Shown here: piece after piece, positions 25,884 through 35,443 of the stretch | How positions within the stretch are numbered: the first letter of the stretch is position 1 | Layout of the letters: each line of letters starts with the position of its first letter | DNA from: Deltaproteobacteria bacterium | Lineage (GTDB): Bacteria > Bdellovibrionota_B > Oligoflexia > Oligoflexales > Bog-1112 | DNA: 38,198 bases | Assembly (NCBI GenBank): GCA_016186945.1 | Contig: JACPKR010000015.1 | Coordinates: 1-38,198 of the forward strand | Direction: 5' to 3' | Translations under genes and position numbers: made by a program | The notes under the pieces: generated by a model | Told to the model about the DNA's origin: nothing | Databases searched by the model: none | What the model saw: the letters and a program-made list of their open reading frames with translations, nothing else

Positions 25884-26851
25884 CTATTATTCTTAACTCC
25901 CAATTTTTCCAAGTCATGATCCATCATAATCTTGACAAGCTCCTTGAATCTGACTTTTGGCTCGAATCCAAACGTCTTCTTTGCCTTAGTGCTATCTGCC
26001 TTCAATAGGCTGTTTTGAGCAGGTCTCAATAATGCCGAGTCGGACTTCACGAATCTTTTGCTATCCATACCTATATAGTGAAAGGCTTCATTGACAAACT
26101 CCTCAACCGAATGAACCTCCCCGGTACCAATAACAAAATCGTCCGGCTGTTCTAGTTGCATGATATTCCATGCGGCTTCCATATATTCCCTAGCGTAACC
26201 CCAGTCAATTTGAGCGCTCGTGTCCCCTAAAACCAGTTCTGATGCTAGTCCTGCTTTAATTTTTGATACTGTGTTTGTTATTTTTCTAGTGACATAACTT
26301 TCTGTCCTCCTGGGGGACTCATGATTGAAAAAAATCCCAACAGAAATGAACATCCCATAGGCTTTTCTATACATTTGGCAAAGATTGAGGGCAAAGACTT
26401 TCGCACACGAATAAGGGTTCATGGGGCTGAATGGAGTTTCCTCATTTTGAGGGCAAATCGTTGTATTCCCAAACATATTTGAAGTCACAGGTTGAAATAT
26501 TTTAATTGAGCTATCAACCTGACGCACAATCTCCAGAAGCCTTCCAACGGCTGATCCTGTAATATCGAAATTGTAAGCTGGAATCTTGAAACTAATCCCC
26601 GCATGGTCCTGGTCAGCCTCATTGTAAATTTCCTCCGGACGAACTTCATTGATAATCCGAGCTAGGGAAATTGGATCTGCTAAGTCTCCGTAATGAAGCA
26701 TGACTCTTGACAAGATTGGCTCGAGATTGGTGAGGTTACCGGTCGCCGATCGGCGGATAAGCCCGTGTACCTCATAACCCTTTTGGAGGAGAATTTCTGC
26801 TAAGTATGAGCCGTCCTGCCCGTTTATACCAAGAATCAGAGTTCTTTTCAT
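25880..26851 (-). CDS. GDP-mannose 4,6-dehydratase-like protein
   Basis: A 323-residue extended SDR with GINGQDG (residues 8-14) binding NADP, the TSNMFG site with Thr123/Ser124, and Tyr147-x3-Lys151 in YSCAK. FFNHESPRR and the YVTRKIT region are specific to GDP-mannose 4,6-dehydratases, which make GDP-4-keto-6-deoxymannose, the substrate of GDP-fucose synthase found nearby. It is shorter than E. coli Gmd (373), and the usual NLAAQSHV is EADQDHAG here, so the substrate could differ. ATG 26851 follows GGAGG. It overlaps its neighbours by ATGA on both sides. Confidence 0.82.
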   Translation of the reverse strand: MKRTLILGINGQDGSYLAEILLQKGYEVHGLIRRSATGNLTNLEPILSRVMLHYGDLADPISLARIINEVRPEEIYNEADQDHAGISFKIPAYNFDITGSAVGRLLEIVRQVDSSIKIFQPVTSNMFGNTTICPQNEETPFSPMNPYSCAKVFALNLCQMYRKAYGMFISVGIFFNHESPRRTESYVTRKITNTVSKIKAGLASELVLGDTSAQIDWGYAREYMEAAWNIMQLEQPDDFVIGTGEVHSVEEFVNEAFHYIGMDSKRFVKSDSALLRPAQNSLLKADSTKAKKTFGFEPKVRFKELVKIMMDHDLEKLGVKNNR

Positions 26852-27288
26852 AAAGAACCTCCACTTGAGAGTGTTTTATAGTGGACCAATTGTTCAGGTA
26901 ATTCATCGAACCAGTCCCAATCACTGCTCTGATCATCCAAAACAATTGTCTCCGACACTGGTTCAACGAGATAAACCATACTGAGGGAATGCACACCGCT
27001 ATCAGCGTTCTGTTCAGTTCTCTCAAAAAATTCCTCAAAATACCCTAGGTGTTTGAGAATTTCCACCTCAACCCCTATTTCTTCTTTCATTTTTCGTCTG
27101 ACAGCGTCATCGAGGCGCTCATTTTTCAGTAGCCTTCCCCCGGGGACCCAATACAAACCCTTGAGAGGTTCGTTTTTTCTTTTGATGAGCAGAAACTTTC
27201 CGTCGCTTTTTCGGCGCACAACACAATCCACACACACGATCGGCATTGTGCTGAGGAATCGTCTGTATTCTTCTTCATTTAGACGCAC
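26848..27288 (-). CDS. Nudix hydrolase (GDP-mannose mannosyl hydrolase-like)
   Basis: A 146-residue Nudix protein. The Nudix box begins at Gly50: GGRLLKNERLDDAV then RRKMKEEIGVEV, so the family REUxEE core reads RKMKEE, with the Glu after Arg replaced by Lys. The N-terminal EYRRFLSTMPIVCVDCVV and the IKRKNEPLKGLYWVPGGR stretch recall GDP-mannose mannosyl hydrolases found in colanic acid-type clusters, which fits its place beside the Gmd-like gene. The start is GTG 27288 with AAGGGG upstream; it overlaps the end of the methyltransferase gene by 14 bases. Confidence 0.85.
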   Translation of the reverse strand: MRLNEEEYRRFLSTMPIVCVDCVVRRKSDGKFLLIKRKNEPLKGLYWVPGGRLLKNERLDDAVRRKMKEEIGVEVEILKHLGYFEEFFERTEQNADSGVHSLSMVYLVEPVSETIVLDDQSSDWDWFDELPEQLVHYKTLSSGGSL

Positions 27289-28489
27289 GCATATCCCCTT
27301 CTCTTATAACCCTAAACTCTGGAAGCGGGGCTACGAACTCTCCCCCATCTTCCAGCCATCGTTTTTCTCTTCTAACAAATTCATTTATGAATCCATAAGG
27401 AAGGATCAAAAAAAGATCCGCGTATCTGCGCCCTTCCTCTTCCGAGACAATGGGAATATCCGTCAAAGTATACTTTCCCCACTTTTGAGGGTTTCGATCA
27501 GCAACACCTTGAATCAAGGTTCGATCCAGTCCATAGTATTGAAGAATCACATTACCTTTTGTAGATGCTCCATAGGCATATACCTTTTTTCCAAGTCTGT
27601 TTGCCTCCCGAATATAATCAACACACTTTGTTCGTTCTTGCTTTAGACGCTCTTCAAACTTGAAAAGCTCATCTTCTGTATAGCATTCAGGATAGTCAAC
27701 ACTTCCCGTTTTGAAATGCCTAGCAAACAGTCGATAGCTGCCCCCATTGATTCCGTTTTCCGCTACCTTGTAAATTTCCAGGCCATTTTTTTCAAAAAGA
27801 TATTTAAGCGACTGATATGTGTAGAATTCAAGGTGTTCATGGCAGATGTTCCCCACGTCGTTATGCTCGAGCATTGGTTTTAAAGTCATGAGTTGCGCTA
27901 TGAACACACCATCGTCTGCCAATACTTTGGCTGCATCCCTAATAAATTGATTGGGATCCTCCATATCGTAAAACATTCCAATTGCTGTGATAACTTTAGC
28001 CTTTCCAATCTTGAGCCTTTCATAGTTTTCCTTGCTCCAGAAATCATCGATCATGTATTCGCAGTTTGTTTTTAATTCATCATGTAGATTGGCAGCTGGT
28101 TCACAGCCGACACGGATTGCTTGACCCTTCAAGATTTTCAGCATCGTTCCATCGTTAGCACCTATGTCCAAGAAAACGTCATCTTTACGGAAATTCACAA
28201 CTCTTTTTGAAGTTTCAACGACATCGTTAAGGTCGCCCTTAATCGTGTCATTGATCCCAGACTTATACCAGTAATGTCGCGAATAAAGAAGTTCTTGAGG
28301 AGCTGTGTGCCTAAGCTGAAAAAGTGTACAGTCTCTGCAAATCATCACATCCAGAGGACATTTTCCATTTCGTCCTTTTTGCTCGAGGCTGGAAGGAAAA
28401 TCATTGATGTATTGCTCGCCGATGGAAATAAGATCTTTGAGATTAGAGGATCCACATAAACGGCATGTGGTTCGATAGATGTTTTCCAT
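27275..28489 (-). CDS. SAM-dependent C-methyltransferase (zinc-binding, NDP-hexose type)
   Basis: A 404-residue protein with the three-part layout of NDP-hexose C-methyltransferases such as TylC3: an N-terminal zinc finger (C9xxC12 and C51xxC54), a Rossmann SAM domain with VFLDIGANDG (105-114), and a C-terminal Rossmann-like domain starting with VYAYGASTKGN. HEHLEFYT and NGGSYR match the active-site region of this group. It would add a methyl branch to a 4-keto-deoxy-sugar nucleotide. ATG 28489 follows GGAGG; a TTG at 28498 is possible. First gene of the overlapping chain down to 23873. Confidence 0.86.
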   Translation of the reverse strand: MENIYRTTCRLCGSSNLKDLISIGEQYINDFPSSLEQKGRNGKCPLDVMICRDCTLFQLRHTAPQELLYSRHYWYKSGINDTIKGDLNDVVETSKRVVNFRKDDVFLDIGANDGTMLKILKGQAIRVGCEPAANLHDELKTNCEYMIDDFWSKENYERLKIGKAKVITAIGMFYDMEDPNQFIRDAAKVLADDGVFIAQLMTLKPMLEHNDVGNICHEHLEFYTYQSLKYLFEKNGLEIYKVAENGINGGSYRLFARHFKTGSVDYPECYTEDELFKFEERLKQERTKCVDYIREANRLGKKVYAYGASTKGNVILQYYGLDRTLIQGVADRNPQKWGKYTLTDIPIVSEEEGRRYADLFLILPYGFINEFVRREKRWLEDGGEFVAPLPEFRVIREGDMRASK

Positions 28490-28637
28490 TGATAACAATA
28501 CCTCCAGTTCAATTTTGTAGACTTTAGTCAGATTCTAAAGTCAGATCCAAGGTATGTCTATACTGTTTTTTAATTTCACCGTTCCACGAAAGCAACGCTG
28601 GGTCTAACGCCGATCCAAAAGACAATTTAGAATTTTG

Positions 28638-29462
28638 TTACCAACAGGATCTTCCTCCATCAATGACAAGCTGTTGTCCGGTCATGTAAGAACTTGCATC
28701 TGAGGCAAGAAAGGCTAGGGCTTCACGATATTCATGTGACTCAGCCATTCTCTGCAACGGCACTCTCTTACAGATATTTCGAACTAAAGGCTCCGGTTGG
28801 TTGTTGAAAACGCCGCCAGGAACGAGACAATTGCTTCTTACTCCCTTGTGGGCCCAATAGGTTGCTAAATAGCGGCTGAGTCCAAGGAGACTACTCTTGA
28901 CTATAGAGTATCCGACGGGTTTGAAATTCGTCACGTCCTCAATTCTTTCAGTTTCCGAGTAGATTCTATGATCCGGCGCAATAATTGCCAAATCCGACGC
29001 AATATGAATCAAGACACCATTGCCTCTTTTGGCCATTGCACTACCGAATATCTTACTACAGATAACTGATCCGATAAGGCCAACAGAGATTTCATGCTGG
29101 AGAGACTGGATATCGTATTCCTCTAGGCTGCCAAGGCAAGCCTGCCCCGGTTCTCCCATTTTTGGATTCAAAGCTGCATTGTTCACCAAAATATCAACGT
29201 GCTGGCCCGATTGCGCGATCAAATGATGAAGTTTCAGCACTCCCTCTTCATCGCAAATGTCGCATTTATAAATGTCAACCTTAGCATCTCTTACTTCTGA
29301 AAGGATTCTTTCTTTTGCCAACTCCAGGTGCGGCTCATGGATATCAACAAGAATTACTCTCGAACCAAATAATGCCAATCCAATTCCGTGTTGGGGTCCT
29401 AGCAACCCCGCACCACCAGTTATCAATGCTGTTCTATTTTCGAGGTCAAAACGATTCGCCAT
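28638..29462 (-). CDS. Short-chain dehydrogenase/reductase
   Basis: A 274-residue classical SDR: TGGAGLLGPQHG (15-26) is the NAD(P) glycine motif, VNNAA follows strand four, catalytic Ser156 is in IASD and Tyr185-x3-Lys189 in YSIVK. ASSYMTGQQLVIDGG at the C-terminus is standard. It probably acts on a sugar intermediate of the locus. ATG 29462 has GAGGAAGGGA upstream. It is 148 bases upstream of the methyltransferase, in the same direction, and divergent from fcl. Confidence 0.82.
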   Translation of the reverse strand: MANRFDLENRTALITGGAGLLGPQHGIGLALFGSRVILVDIHEPHLELAKERILSEVRDAKVDIYKCDICDEEGVLKLHHLIAQSGQHVDILVNNAALNPKMGEPGQACLGSLEEYDIQSLQHEISVGLIGSVICSKIFGSAMAKRGNGVLIHIASDLAIIAPDHRIYSETERIEDVTNFKPVGYSIVKSSLLGLSRYLATYWAHKGVRSNCLVPGGVFNNQPEPLVRNICKRVPLQRMAESHEYREALAFLASDASSYMTGQQLVIDGGRSCW

Positions 29463-29642
29463 TGATCCCTTCCTCAGTTTTTTGAACTTTCGGGAAGTGT
29501 AACATCGCCGCTTGATCTGTTCAAAGAAATTTGGATATTCCTAATACTAATTTTGAAACTTGCTATCTTTCACTAGAAACTAAAATTGAATTAGTGAATA
29601 ATTTCAAGCGGTGCTTTCTCGGGAATATCTTTGGGGGAACCA

Positions 29643-30638
29643 ATGACCTACCTTACTCACAAGGACAAAATTTTTATTGCCGGTCATAAAGGCCTTGTAG
29701 GAAGTGCGATCATGCGAAATTTAGAGAGCAAAGGCTACACAAATATCGTAACAAAAGCTAGAAATGAACTCGATTTACTTGATCAACATGCAGTCAAAGA
29801 TTTTTACCGTCGTGAGAAACCTTCGGTTGTTTTTATTGCCGCTGCTAAGGTAGGTGGAATTTACGCCAACAGTCACTTTAGAGCTGAATTTATCTATGAA
29901 AATCTACAAATTCAGAACAATCTAATCTGGGGTGCCTATGAGTTTGATGTCCATCGACTTGTGTTTCTTGGAAGTAGCTGCATTTATCCGAAGGAAGCTC
30001 CTCAACCGATTCGAGAAAACTGTCTCCTAACAAGTCCGTTAGAATACACCAACAGGCCATATGCCGTCGCTAAAATTGCAGGAATTGAACTTGTCAGTTC
30101 GTTGAGGGCTCAATTTAAGAGAGACTTCTTTGCGGCAATGCCGACAAATCTATACGGTCCCCATGACAATTTTCATCCCAAAACTTCACATGTTTTGCCG
30201 GCCTTGCTAAGGAGACTGGTTGAAGCTAAGGAAAATGATGAAAAGAGAATAACCGTTTGGGGCACTGGCCGCCCCCAGAGAGAATTCTTGTATTCAGATG
30301 ATTGCGCTGATGCTCTTGTCCATATGGCTGAAAAAATATCTGAATCAGATTTTGACAAAATTCTCAATACTCCCCCTTACTGGTGTAGCGTGAATGTAGG
30401 CGGCGGTGATGAGGTCTCCATTCGCGAATTGGCAGAAATGATTGCTAAAGAGGTTGAATTTAGTGGCAAGCTGGAGTTTGATCCGTCCCAGCCCGATGGG
30501 ACGATGCGAAAGTTGATGGATTCCAGCCTTCTAGTCAAGTGGGGTTGGAAACCGAAAATAACTCTTGAACAAGGAATTAGAGATACAATAAATTGGTATA
30601 AGAAAAATAGGAACCGGTATCAAGTTGCTGCTTGTTGA
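29643..30638 (+). CDS. fcl: GDP-L-fucose synthase
   Basis: Converts GDP-4-keto-6-deoxymannose to GDP-L-fucose by 3,5-epimerisation and NADPH reduction. The 331-residue protein has GHKGLVG (14-20), SSCIYP with Ser112 and the epimerase Cys113, and Tyr140-x3-Lys144; NLYGPHDNFHP and the REFLYSDDCADA block are characteristic. Length is normal. ATG 29643 follows GGGGGAA. Gmd, the preceding pathway enzyme, is usually next to fcl; here it is separated and on the other strand, 2.8 kb away. Confidence 0.95.
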   Translation: MTYLTHKDKIFIAGHKGLVGSAIMRNLESKGYTNIVTKARNELDLLDQHAVKDFYRREKPSVVFIAAAKVGGIYANSHFRAEFIYENLQIQNNLIWGAYEFDVHRLVFLGSSCIYPKEAPQPIRENCLLTSPLEYTNRPYAVAKIAGIELVSSLRAQFKRDFFAAMPTNLYGPHDNFHPKTSHVLPALLRRLVEAKENDEKRITVWGTGRPQREFLYSDDCADALVHMAEKISESDFDKILNTPPYWCSVNVGGGDEVSIRELAEMIAKEVEFSGKLEFDPSQPDGTMRKLMDSSLLVKWGWKPKITLEQGIRDTINWYKKNRNRYQVAAC

Positions 30639-30656
30639 TGAAAATTCAATCAGGAC

Positions 30657-30676
30657 TAGATCAATAAAATGATCTA
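30657..30676 (+). terminator. Possible hairpin after fcl
   Basis: TAGATCA (30657-30663), loop ATAAAA, TGATCTA (30670-30676). A perfect seven-base stem but no T-run. Confidence 0.35.
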
Positions 30677-30723
30677 ACAACGAAATATATCTACTCAGGG
30701 TTTCGAGGCGTCAAATTAGCCCT

Positions 30724-31710
30724 TTGATTACAATATTCTCTACTCCAAGACCTTTTCTAGGTCATTTCAAAATTATCCAGCAAAATGCAATCAGTAGTTG
30801 GTTAAGCCTGGGTGACCAAATACAAATCATACTAATTGAAGATGAGCAGTCCACAACGGGATCCGTTGCGAATACTTATGGTATTGAGTGTATCTCTAAT
30901 GTTTCCAAAAATACGGATGGTGTTCTTTTCTTAGACGATATTTTTAGGAAAGTCAGGAAACAAGCGCGGGGGAAAGTTCTAGCTCATATCAACGCTGACA
31001 TCATTCTATTAGATGACTTTATGGAATCGGTCAAATTAATCCAGAAATCGGTCTTCTACCTTACGGGACAACGATGGAATCTTGACATTGTCGAATGTCT
31101 TGACTTCAAGCACCCTTCAATTCTGGATTTTTTGAAAGAAGAAGTAAATCGAAATGGGAAACTGCACCCAATTACTGGAATGGACTATTGGGTTTTCCCT
31201 GCCTCGTGGAATTTCGAAATGCCCCAATTCCTGGTTGGTCGGCCAGCGGTTGACAATTGGTTGATACAACAAGCACTTCAGAATCATATTCCAGTAATCG
31301 ATTGTACAACGAAAATCACTTGTATTCATCAAAACCATGAGCGAGGCGAGGCTCTTGGCCTGAGAAAATATGCTGATGAGGAAATTTACAATAGGCGATT
31401 ATCGAAGTCGCATAAATTCTCAGAGAGTAGCCGTGTCTACTACTTCACCCTTCATGACGCAACTCATCGGCTAGACAAAAATGGCAATTGCCTTAAAATT
31501 CCACTTACGCTCACGAAAATACTACGGTACAGGGATGACCCAGAGATACTACGTGGTAGCATTTTTATTTGGAGACTGCTATTTTATCCGATAAATTGGT
31601 TTCTTGGTTCATTGATCTACAGAAAATACAAGTCTATGCTACGTCTATTATTTCCATACAGTATATTGAAAAATCTACCGGTTGCTAGAGAGTATAAAGA
31701 TTCAATTTAG
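30724..31710 (+). CDS. Glycosyltransferase-like protein (GT-A-type, MITIF family)
   Basis: A 328-residue protein beginning MITIFSTPRPFLGHFKIIQQNAISSW, which resembles a family of putative glycosyltransferases opening MITIFTxPKPF. It has IILIEDE early and AHINADIILLDDFMES, where INAD is an acidic metal-site candidate, and GMDYWVFP and RPAVDNWL, common in these proteins. The start is a TTG at 30724; no ATG gives a family-like N-terminus. A hydrophobic stretch near residue 280 (FIWRLLFYPINWFLGSLI) suggests membrane association. Function not known. Confidence 0.6.
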   Translation: MITIFSTPRPFLGHFKIIQQNAISSWLSLGDQIQIILIEDEQSTTGSVANTYGIECISNVSKNTDGVLFLDDIFRKVRKQARGKVLAHINADIILLDDFMESVKLIQKSVFYLTGQRWNLDIVECLDFKHPSILDFLKEEVNRNGKLHPITGMDYWVFPASWNFEMPQFLVGRPAVDNWLIQQALQNHIPVIDCTTKITCIHQNHERGEALGLRKYADEEIYNRRLSKSHKFSESSRVYYFTLHDATHRLDKNGNCLKIPLTLTKILRYRDDPEILRGSIFIWRLLFYPINWFLGSLIYRKYKSMLRLLFPYSILKNLPVAREYKDSI

Positions 31711-31741
31711 GAAAAAATTCATCTCAATATAGTTAACACAT

Positions 31742-32944
31742 ATGCGGATTGCTCTTTTCACTCCAAACTTATCAGAGAGTAGAGGTGGTGCTTCAACCCT
31801 CGAGCATGATCTTTACTACCACTTTTTAAAACGTAGCTCGGGTTCAAATCATGAATTCCTTGTCTACACGAATAACCCCCAAGGACTTGAGGTAGGGACA
31901 ATGCCTCAAAATGTGAGGCTAGTTGAATTCAAAGCCAATAGTCTTAGGTGGCAATTATTATCGCAATTCATTAGAGGAGCCCAGGATTGGCTTTTGCCTT
32001 TCAGACTGGTCAACTGCTATTCCTGGTTCGAAAAACACCTTCGCAGCGAACAAATTCAATTTGTATACTATCTTACTAACTCTTTTGTCTCTTGTAACAT
32101 GCCTTACCTTTACACCGTATTAGATATCGAGATGCTCGTGACCCCTGGTTTTGAAGAATATACGATTAATGGCGAATTCGAGAGACGGCATCGGTTTTAT
32201 AACGAGATCGTCAAAAAGGCAACTTATGTTATTGCAGCAAATAGAACGGGTAAGGAGCAGCTAATCAAACATTATTGCTTGGAAGAAGATAGGATTTTGC
32301 CCCTTCCTTATGCTGCTCCCAGATTTGCCCGTGAGGGGGCTTCAATTAAAAAGGATACGAAGATCTTAACGAAATATAATATAAGAAGTGATTTCGTGTA
32401 CTACCCTGCTAAGATCTATCCTCATAAGAATCATGTTGGTGTGCTCTATGGGCTGGCAAGGCTAAAGGAAAAATATTCAATAGAACTTGATGCCGTGTTC
32501 AGTGGCCCCGACGGGGGAAATATGGAGCATGTCAGTTCCGTTGCTAAGCGTCTTGGAATGCAAAATCGAGTCCATTTTCTTGGATTGGTTCCCATGGATG
32601 ACGTCGTCCAACTCTACAAAAACGCAAAAGCTATGAGCTTTCTAAGTTTATGCGGACCTTCAAATCTCCCTTCCCTCGAAGCATTAGCCCTTAGCTGCCC
32701 AGTCATCAATTCCGATGTGCCTGGCGCAAGGGAGGAACTCGAAGGTTGTGCCGTTCTAGTGAACCCCTTTAAGCCTGATGAATATGCAGACGCAATAATG
32801 CGACTACTGACTGATGAATGCTTCAGGAACAAGTTGATTGAAAATGGAATTAGGCGAATAGATCGTTGGACAATGTCCGACTACGTTGATGAAATATTCA
32901 AGTGTTTTGACCTCTATGAACAAGTCAGGCGCTGTTGGCCCTAG
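31742..32944 (+). CDS. Glycosyltransferase family 4
   Basis: A 400-residue GT-B retaining glycosyltransferase. N-terminal RIALFTPNLSESRGGASTLEHDL; mid-protein YPAKIYPHKNH and GPDGGNMEHV; C-terminal VHFLGLVPMDDVVQLYKNAKAMSFLSLCGPSNLPSLEALALSCPVI, where SNLPSLEAL stands for the EGFGLxxxE-type donor site. Donor sugar not predictable. No strong ribosome site is visible. It is 31 bases after the previous gene and likely co-transcribed with it and fcl. Confidence 0.85.
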   Translation: MRIALFTPNLSESRGGASTLEHDLYYHFLKRSSGSNHEFLVYTNNPQGLEVGTMPQNVRLVEFKANSLRWQLLSQFIRGAQDWLLPFRLVNCYSWFEKHLRSEQIQFVYYLTNSFVSCNMPYLYTVLDIEMLVTPGFEEYTINGEFERRHRFYNEIVKKATYVIAANRTGKEQLIKHYCLEEDRILPLPYAAPRFAREGASIKKDTKILTKYNIRSDFVYYPAKIYPHKNHVGVLYGLARLKEKYSIELDAVFSGPDGGNMEHVSSVAKRLGMQNRVHFLGLVPMDDVVQLYKNAKAMSFLSLCGPSNLPSLEALALSCPVINSDVPGAREELEGCAVLVNPFKPDEYADAIMRLLTDECFRNKLIENGIRRIDRWTMSDYVDEIFKCFDLYEQVRRCWP

Positions 32945-32957
32945 ACGTTGAGTGCCC

Positions 32958-34262
32958 CTAATTTTCTTGCACTTGAGAAATCTGACCGCTTTTTTCAGTA
33001 GGCAGAAGATCCCGAAAGCAATGCCCAAATTGGTCATTAAACACTTTTCTATACCAGGAAAATTCTCTAAACTGCAAGTACCTCTCCCTGGTGGCTAGAG
33101 ATATAAACCACTGATCGTAGGTCAATGTCTCAATGTCAGGGTACATTTTTTTTGCAAAAAAAAGGACTGTCGAGTATGCAGCTACCAATATTTTTGGACG
33201 AAGGAATGGCAGGTAGAATTCTGTTGGATAGTTGTGCTTTGACAAATCAGACAAATATACGATTTTGAAGAGCTTTGAAAGACGATCAAGGCGAGCGATC
33301 CCCTCATCAGAATAGTCATCAAAAAAAAGCTTACTTTTAAAGACAAGTGTTGAGATTCCTTTCGATTGAAAATAGGGAACAAGCTCGCTAAGAAGGTAGT
33401 CTTCGAATGCATTGAAAACCTTCAATACATCATTTCTAGAGAATTCGTACCAAGGTTTAGGATACGGAAACATAGTCAATATCAAACCTGATCTTTCAGG
33501 AATTGAGCATTCAAACAAATGATTGTTTCGACCAATCTCTTCGGTACGATCGAGAAGCAAAGAGGGTGACAGTAGCTCGATTTTGGTATTTGAAGGGTTT
33601 CCTGCCTTAATTTCTTGCCCTAGCAAAGACAGACTCTTCTTAAATCTTGTTTCAAAGTTTGCGGTAAAATAAAGGAAGATCTTGTCAACACTTTTGAAAT
33701 AAAATCGTTTAAGCCTCCTAACGGGTTGCCTAATATACTTCGGCACCCTACCAAGACGTCCCCTTGTTTGGTCTCGCAAAACTCCCTCAAAAAGGGAATT
33801 TTTTATATCTGGAAGTCCATGTTCAAAAGATACCCCAGTGGCATTCTTACATAAGTAGAAAAAATGCCCGTCCAAGCTTCCCTTCCTGCACCAAATTTCT
33901 TCAACATCCCTTGGGTCGACCTTCAAGGACTCGAGAACCTGTCTAATTTTTATAAGCTCAAGCCCCCGAAGTTTTCGTTCCTTTAATATAGAGAAAAGGC
34001 TAAAATAGTTGCAATCTCCAGTGAAATAGCGGGGAGCCATGCAATCCCCCCATTTATCCGAATAAGGTGCTAGAACAGATTTAGTTGCTTCAAGATGAAG
34101 CCGTTTCTTTTCTTCGCAAGAAGTGGAAAAGTTGAATGGTAAATCAAGTCCAACATATAATGTAACGTTTTTCAACTTCCTTAAGCAGCTATCGAGTAGG
34201 TAACTCGACATAAATAGCGCCGGTAATGGATCATCCGCAAGAATCAATCTAACTTTTTGCAT
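32958..34262 (-). CDS. Conserved protein, possible sialyltransferase-like glycosyltransferase
   Basis: A 434-residue protein I do not recognise firmly. It has SFEHGLPDI in the middle and VAAYSTVLFFAKKMYPDI near residue 385, which recalls the SSALxNAKxxF segment of GT52/polysialyltransferase-like enzymes, and TLYVGLDLPF near the N-terminus. There are no signal peptide or membrane segments. Ten bases separate it from the epimerase gene upstream, so the two form an operon. The C-terminal 20 residues look unstructured. Confidence 0.45.
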   Translation of the reverse strand: MQKVRLILADDPLPALFMSSYLLDSCLRKLKNVTLYVGLDLPFNFSTSCEEKKRLHLEATKSVLAPYSDKWGDCMAPRYFTGDCNYFSLFSILKERKLRGLELIKIRQVLESLKVDPRDVEEIWCRKGSLDGHFFYLCKNATGVSFEHGLPDIKNSLFEGVLRDQTRGRLGRVPKYIRQPVRRLKRFYFKSVDKIFLYFTANFETRFKKSLSLLGQEIKAGNPSNTKIELLSPSLLLDRTEEIGRNNHLFECSIPERSGLILTMFPYPKPWYEFSRNDVLKVFNAFEDYLLSELVPYFQSKGISTLVFKSKLFFDDYSDEGIARLDRLSKLFKIVYLSDLSKHNYPTEFYLPFLRPKILVAAYSTVLFFAKKMYPDIETLTYDQWFISLATRERYLQFREFSWYRKVFNDQFGHCFRDLLPTEKSGQISQVQEN

Positions 34263-34272
34263 GCCTAACTAC

Positions 34273-35223
34273 CTATCGATTTGATAAAAGGAAATCGTCT
34301 ATTCGCATTTTCAACCCTTCAGAAATCGGTATCCGCGGTCGCCAATTGGTTTTTTCCGAAAATTTACGACAATCGAGCAGACAGTGAATCTGTTCTCCAG
34401 GTCTGTCCTCTAAATAAATTGGGTTAGCTGATTTCCCAAGATGCTCAGCAATCATTCTGTAAATGCTATTTAAAGATGTTTGTACTCCGGTTCCAATGTT
34501 ATATATATCAAAGTAACGTCCTCCTCCTAGACTCAAACACCTGACGCAGGCCTCCACAACATCTGAAACGAATATATAGTCTCTTGTCTTTGATCCATCA
34601 CCGTAAATCTCAGCCTGATTATCGCTGCTAAGCTTGGCAATGTAGTCTGACATTGCCCCCATTTTTTGACGAGGACCATAGACCGTTCCGAACCGAAGGA
34701 CAACCCCTGATATACCAAATGCTTCGCTATAAAATCGCAAATAATTTTCAACCGCAAATTTAGAAATCGCATAAGGCGCGATTGGATCAACAGTCTCAGA
34801 TTCTGGCGTCGGCATAACAGCCGCATTGCCATATATAAATTCTGATGAGGCGAAAATAATGATAGGATGATCCCTCAAATCCTTCAATGCCTGAAAGAGC
34901 CTAATTGAACCCGCTATGCTGTCCATTTCAACGTCAGGAGCGTTAACAGACATTGGAACATTGGTATTAAAAGCAAGGTGAAATACTACGTTTGGTCTGA
35001 AGTCAAAAACAAAACGTTCAATTTCCACACTGTTAACATTTGCTTCTAGAAAATCGATTCGATGATGAATGTTGTCTAGTGACCCTGAGCTGAGATTGTC
35101 GATGACCGCCACCTCAGCTCCTTCCTTCACCAATCTGTCCAAGAGATGAGAACCGATAAATCCAGCACCACCGGTAACTAAAGCGCGTAAACCTGAACCA
35201 TTTACTCCTTGCTGCAGCCGCAT
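34273..35223 (-). CDS. NAD-dependent epimerase/dehydratase (GalE-like)
   Basis: A 316-residue extended SDR. TGGAGFIG (17-24) is the NAD site; then VVFHLAFNT, SSEFIYGN supplying Ser, YAISKFAVENYLRFY with the Tyr-x3-Lys pair, LRFGTVYGPRQ, and GDGSKTRDYIFVSDVV, typical of UDP-glucose 4-epimerase-like enzymes. Substrate likely a UDP- or CDP-hexose for the glycan; the residues around the active site do not decide it. ATG 35223 follows AGGGAGAAAG, a strong site. First gene of the short minus-strand operon with 32958-34262. Confidence 0.82.
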   Translation of the reverse strand: MRLQQGVNGSGLRALVTGGAGFIGSHLLDRLVKEGAEVAVIDNLSSGSLDNIHHRIDFLEANVNSVEIERFVFDFRPNVVFHLAFNTNVPMSVNAPDVEMDSIAGSIRLFQALKDLRDHPIIIFASSEFIYGNAAVMPTPESETVDPIAPYAISKFAVENYLRFYSEAFGISGVVLRFGTVYGPRQKMGAMSDYIAKLSSDNQAEIYGDGSKTRDYIFVSDVVEACVRCLSLGGGRYFDIYNIGTGVQTSLNSIYRMIAEHLGKSANPIYLEDRPGEQIHCLLDCRKFSEKTNWRPRIPISEGLKMRIDDFLLSNR

Positions 35224-35443
35224 CTTTCTCCCTGATAGAAAAACCTATTTGTTTCGTGAAAATCAAGTATAGGTCTAACATTGTCCCAGCGCCACCTGAT
35301 TTATCAGGTCCACAACGTTGAGTAAGGTTAAAGTTTTGGGTTGGAGTCTATCCGGCACTTGAAGATAGACATATGCAATTTGTCTGTGACAAAATCTATA
35401 CAGGTGTCGATCTTATCAAAATAGCTGATTGAAAGATGGGCTT
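35224..35443. promoter_or_regulatory. Divergent intergenic region between epimerase and cytidylyltransferase remnant
   Basis: No gene. ACCTGAT (35294-35300), TT, ATCAGGT (35303-35309) is a perfect inverted repeat that could be an operator or stem, and TTGTC/GACAA lies near 35380. No convincing sigma-70 pair is seen. Confidence 0.35.
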
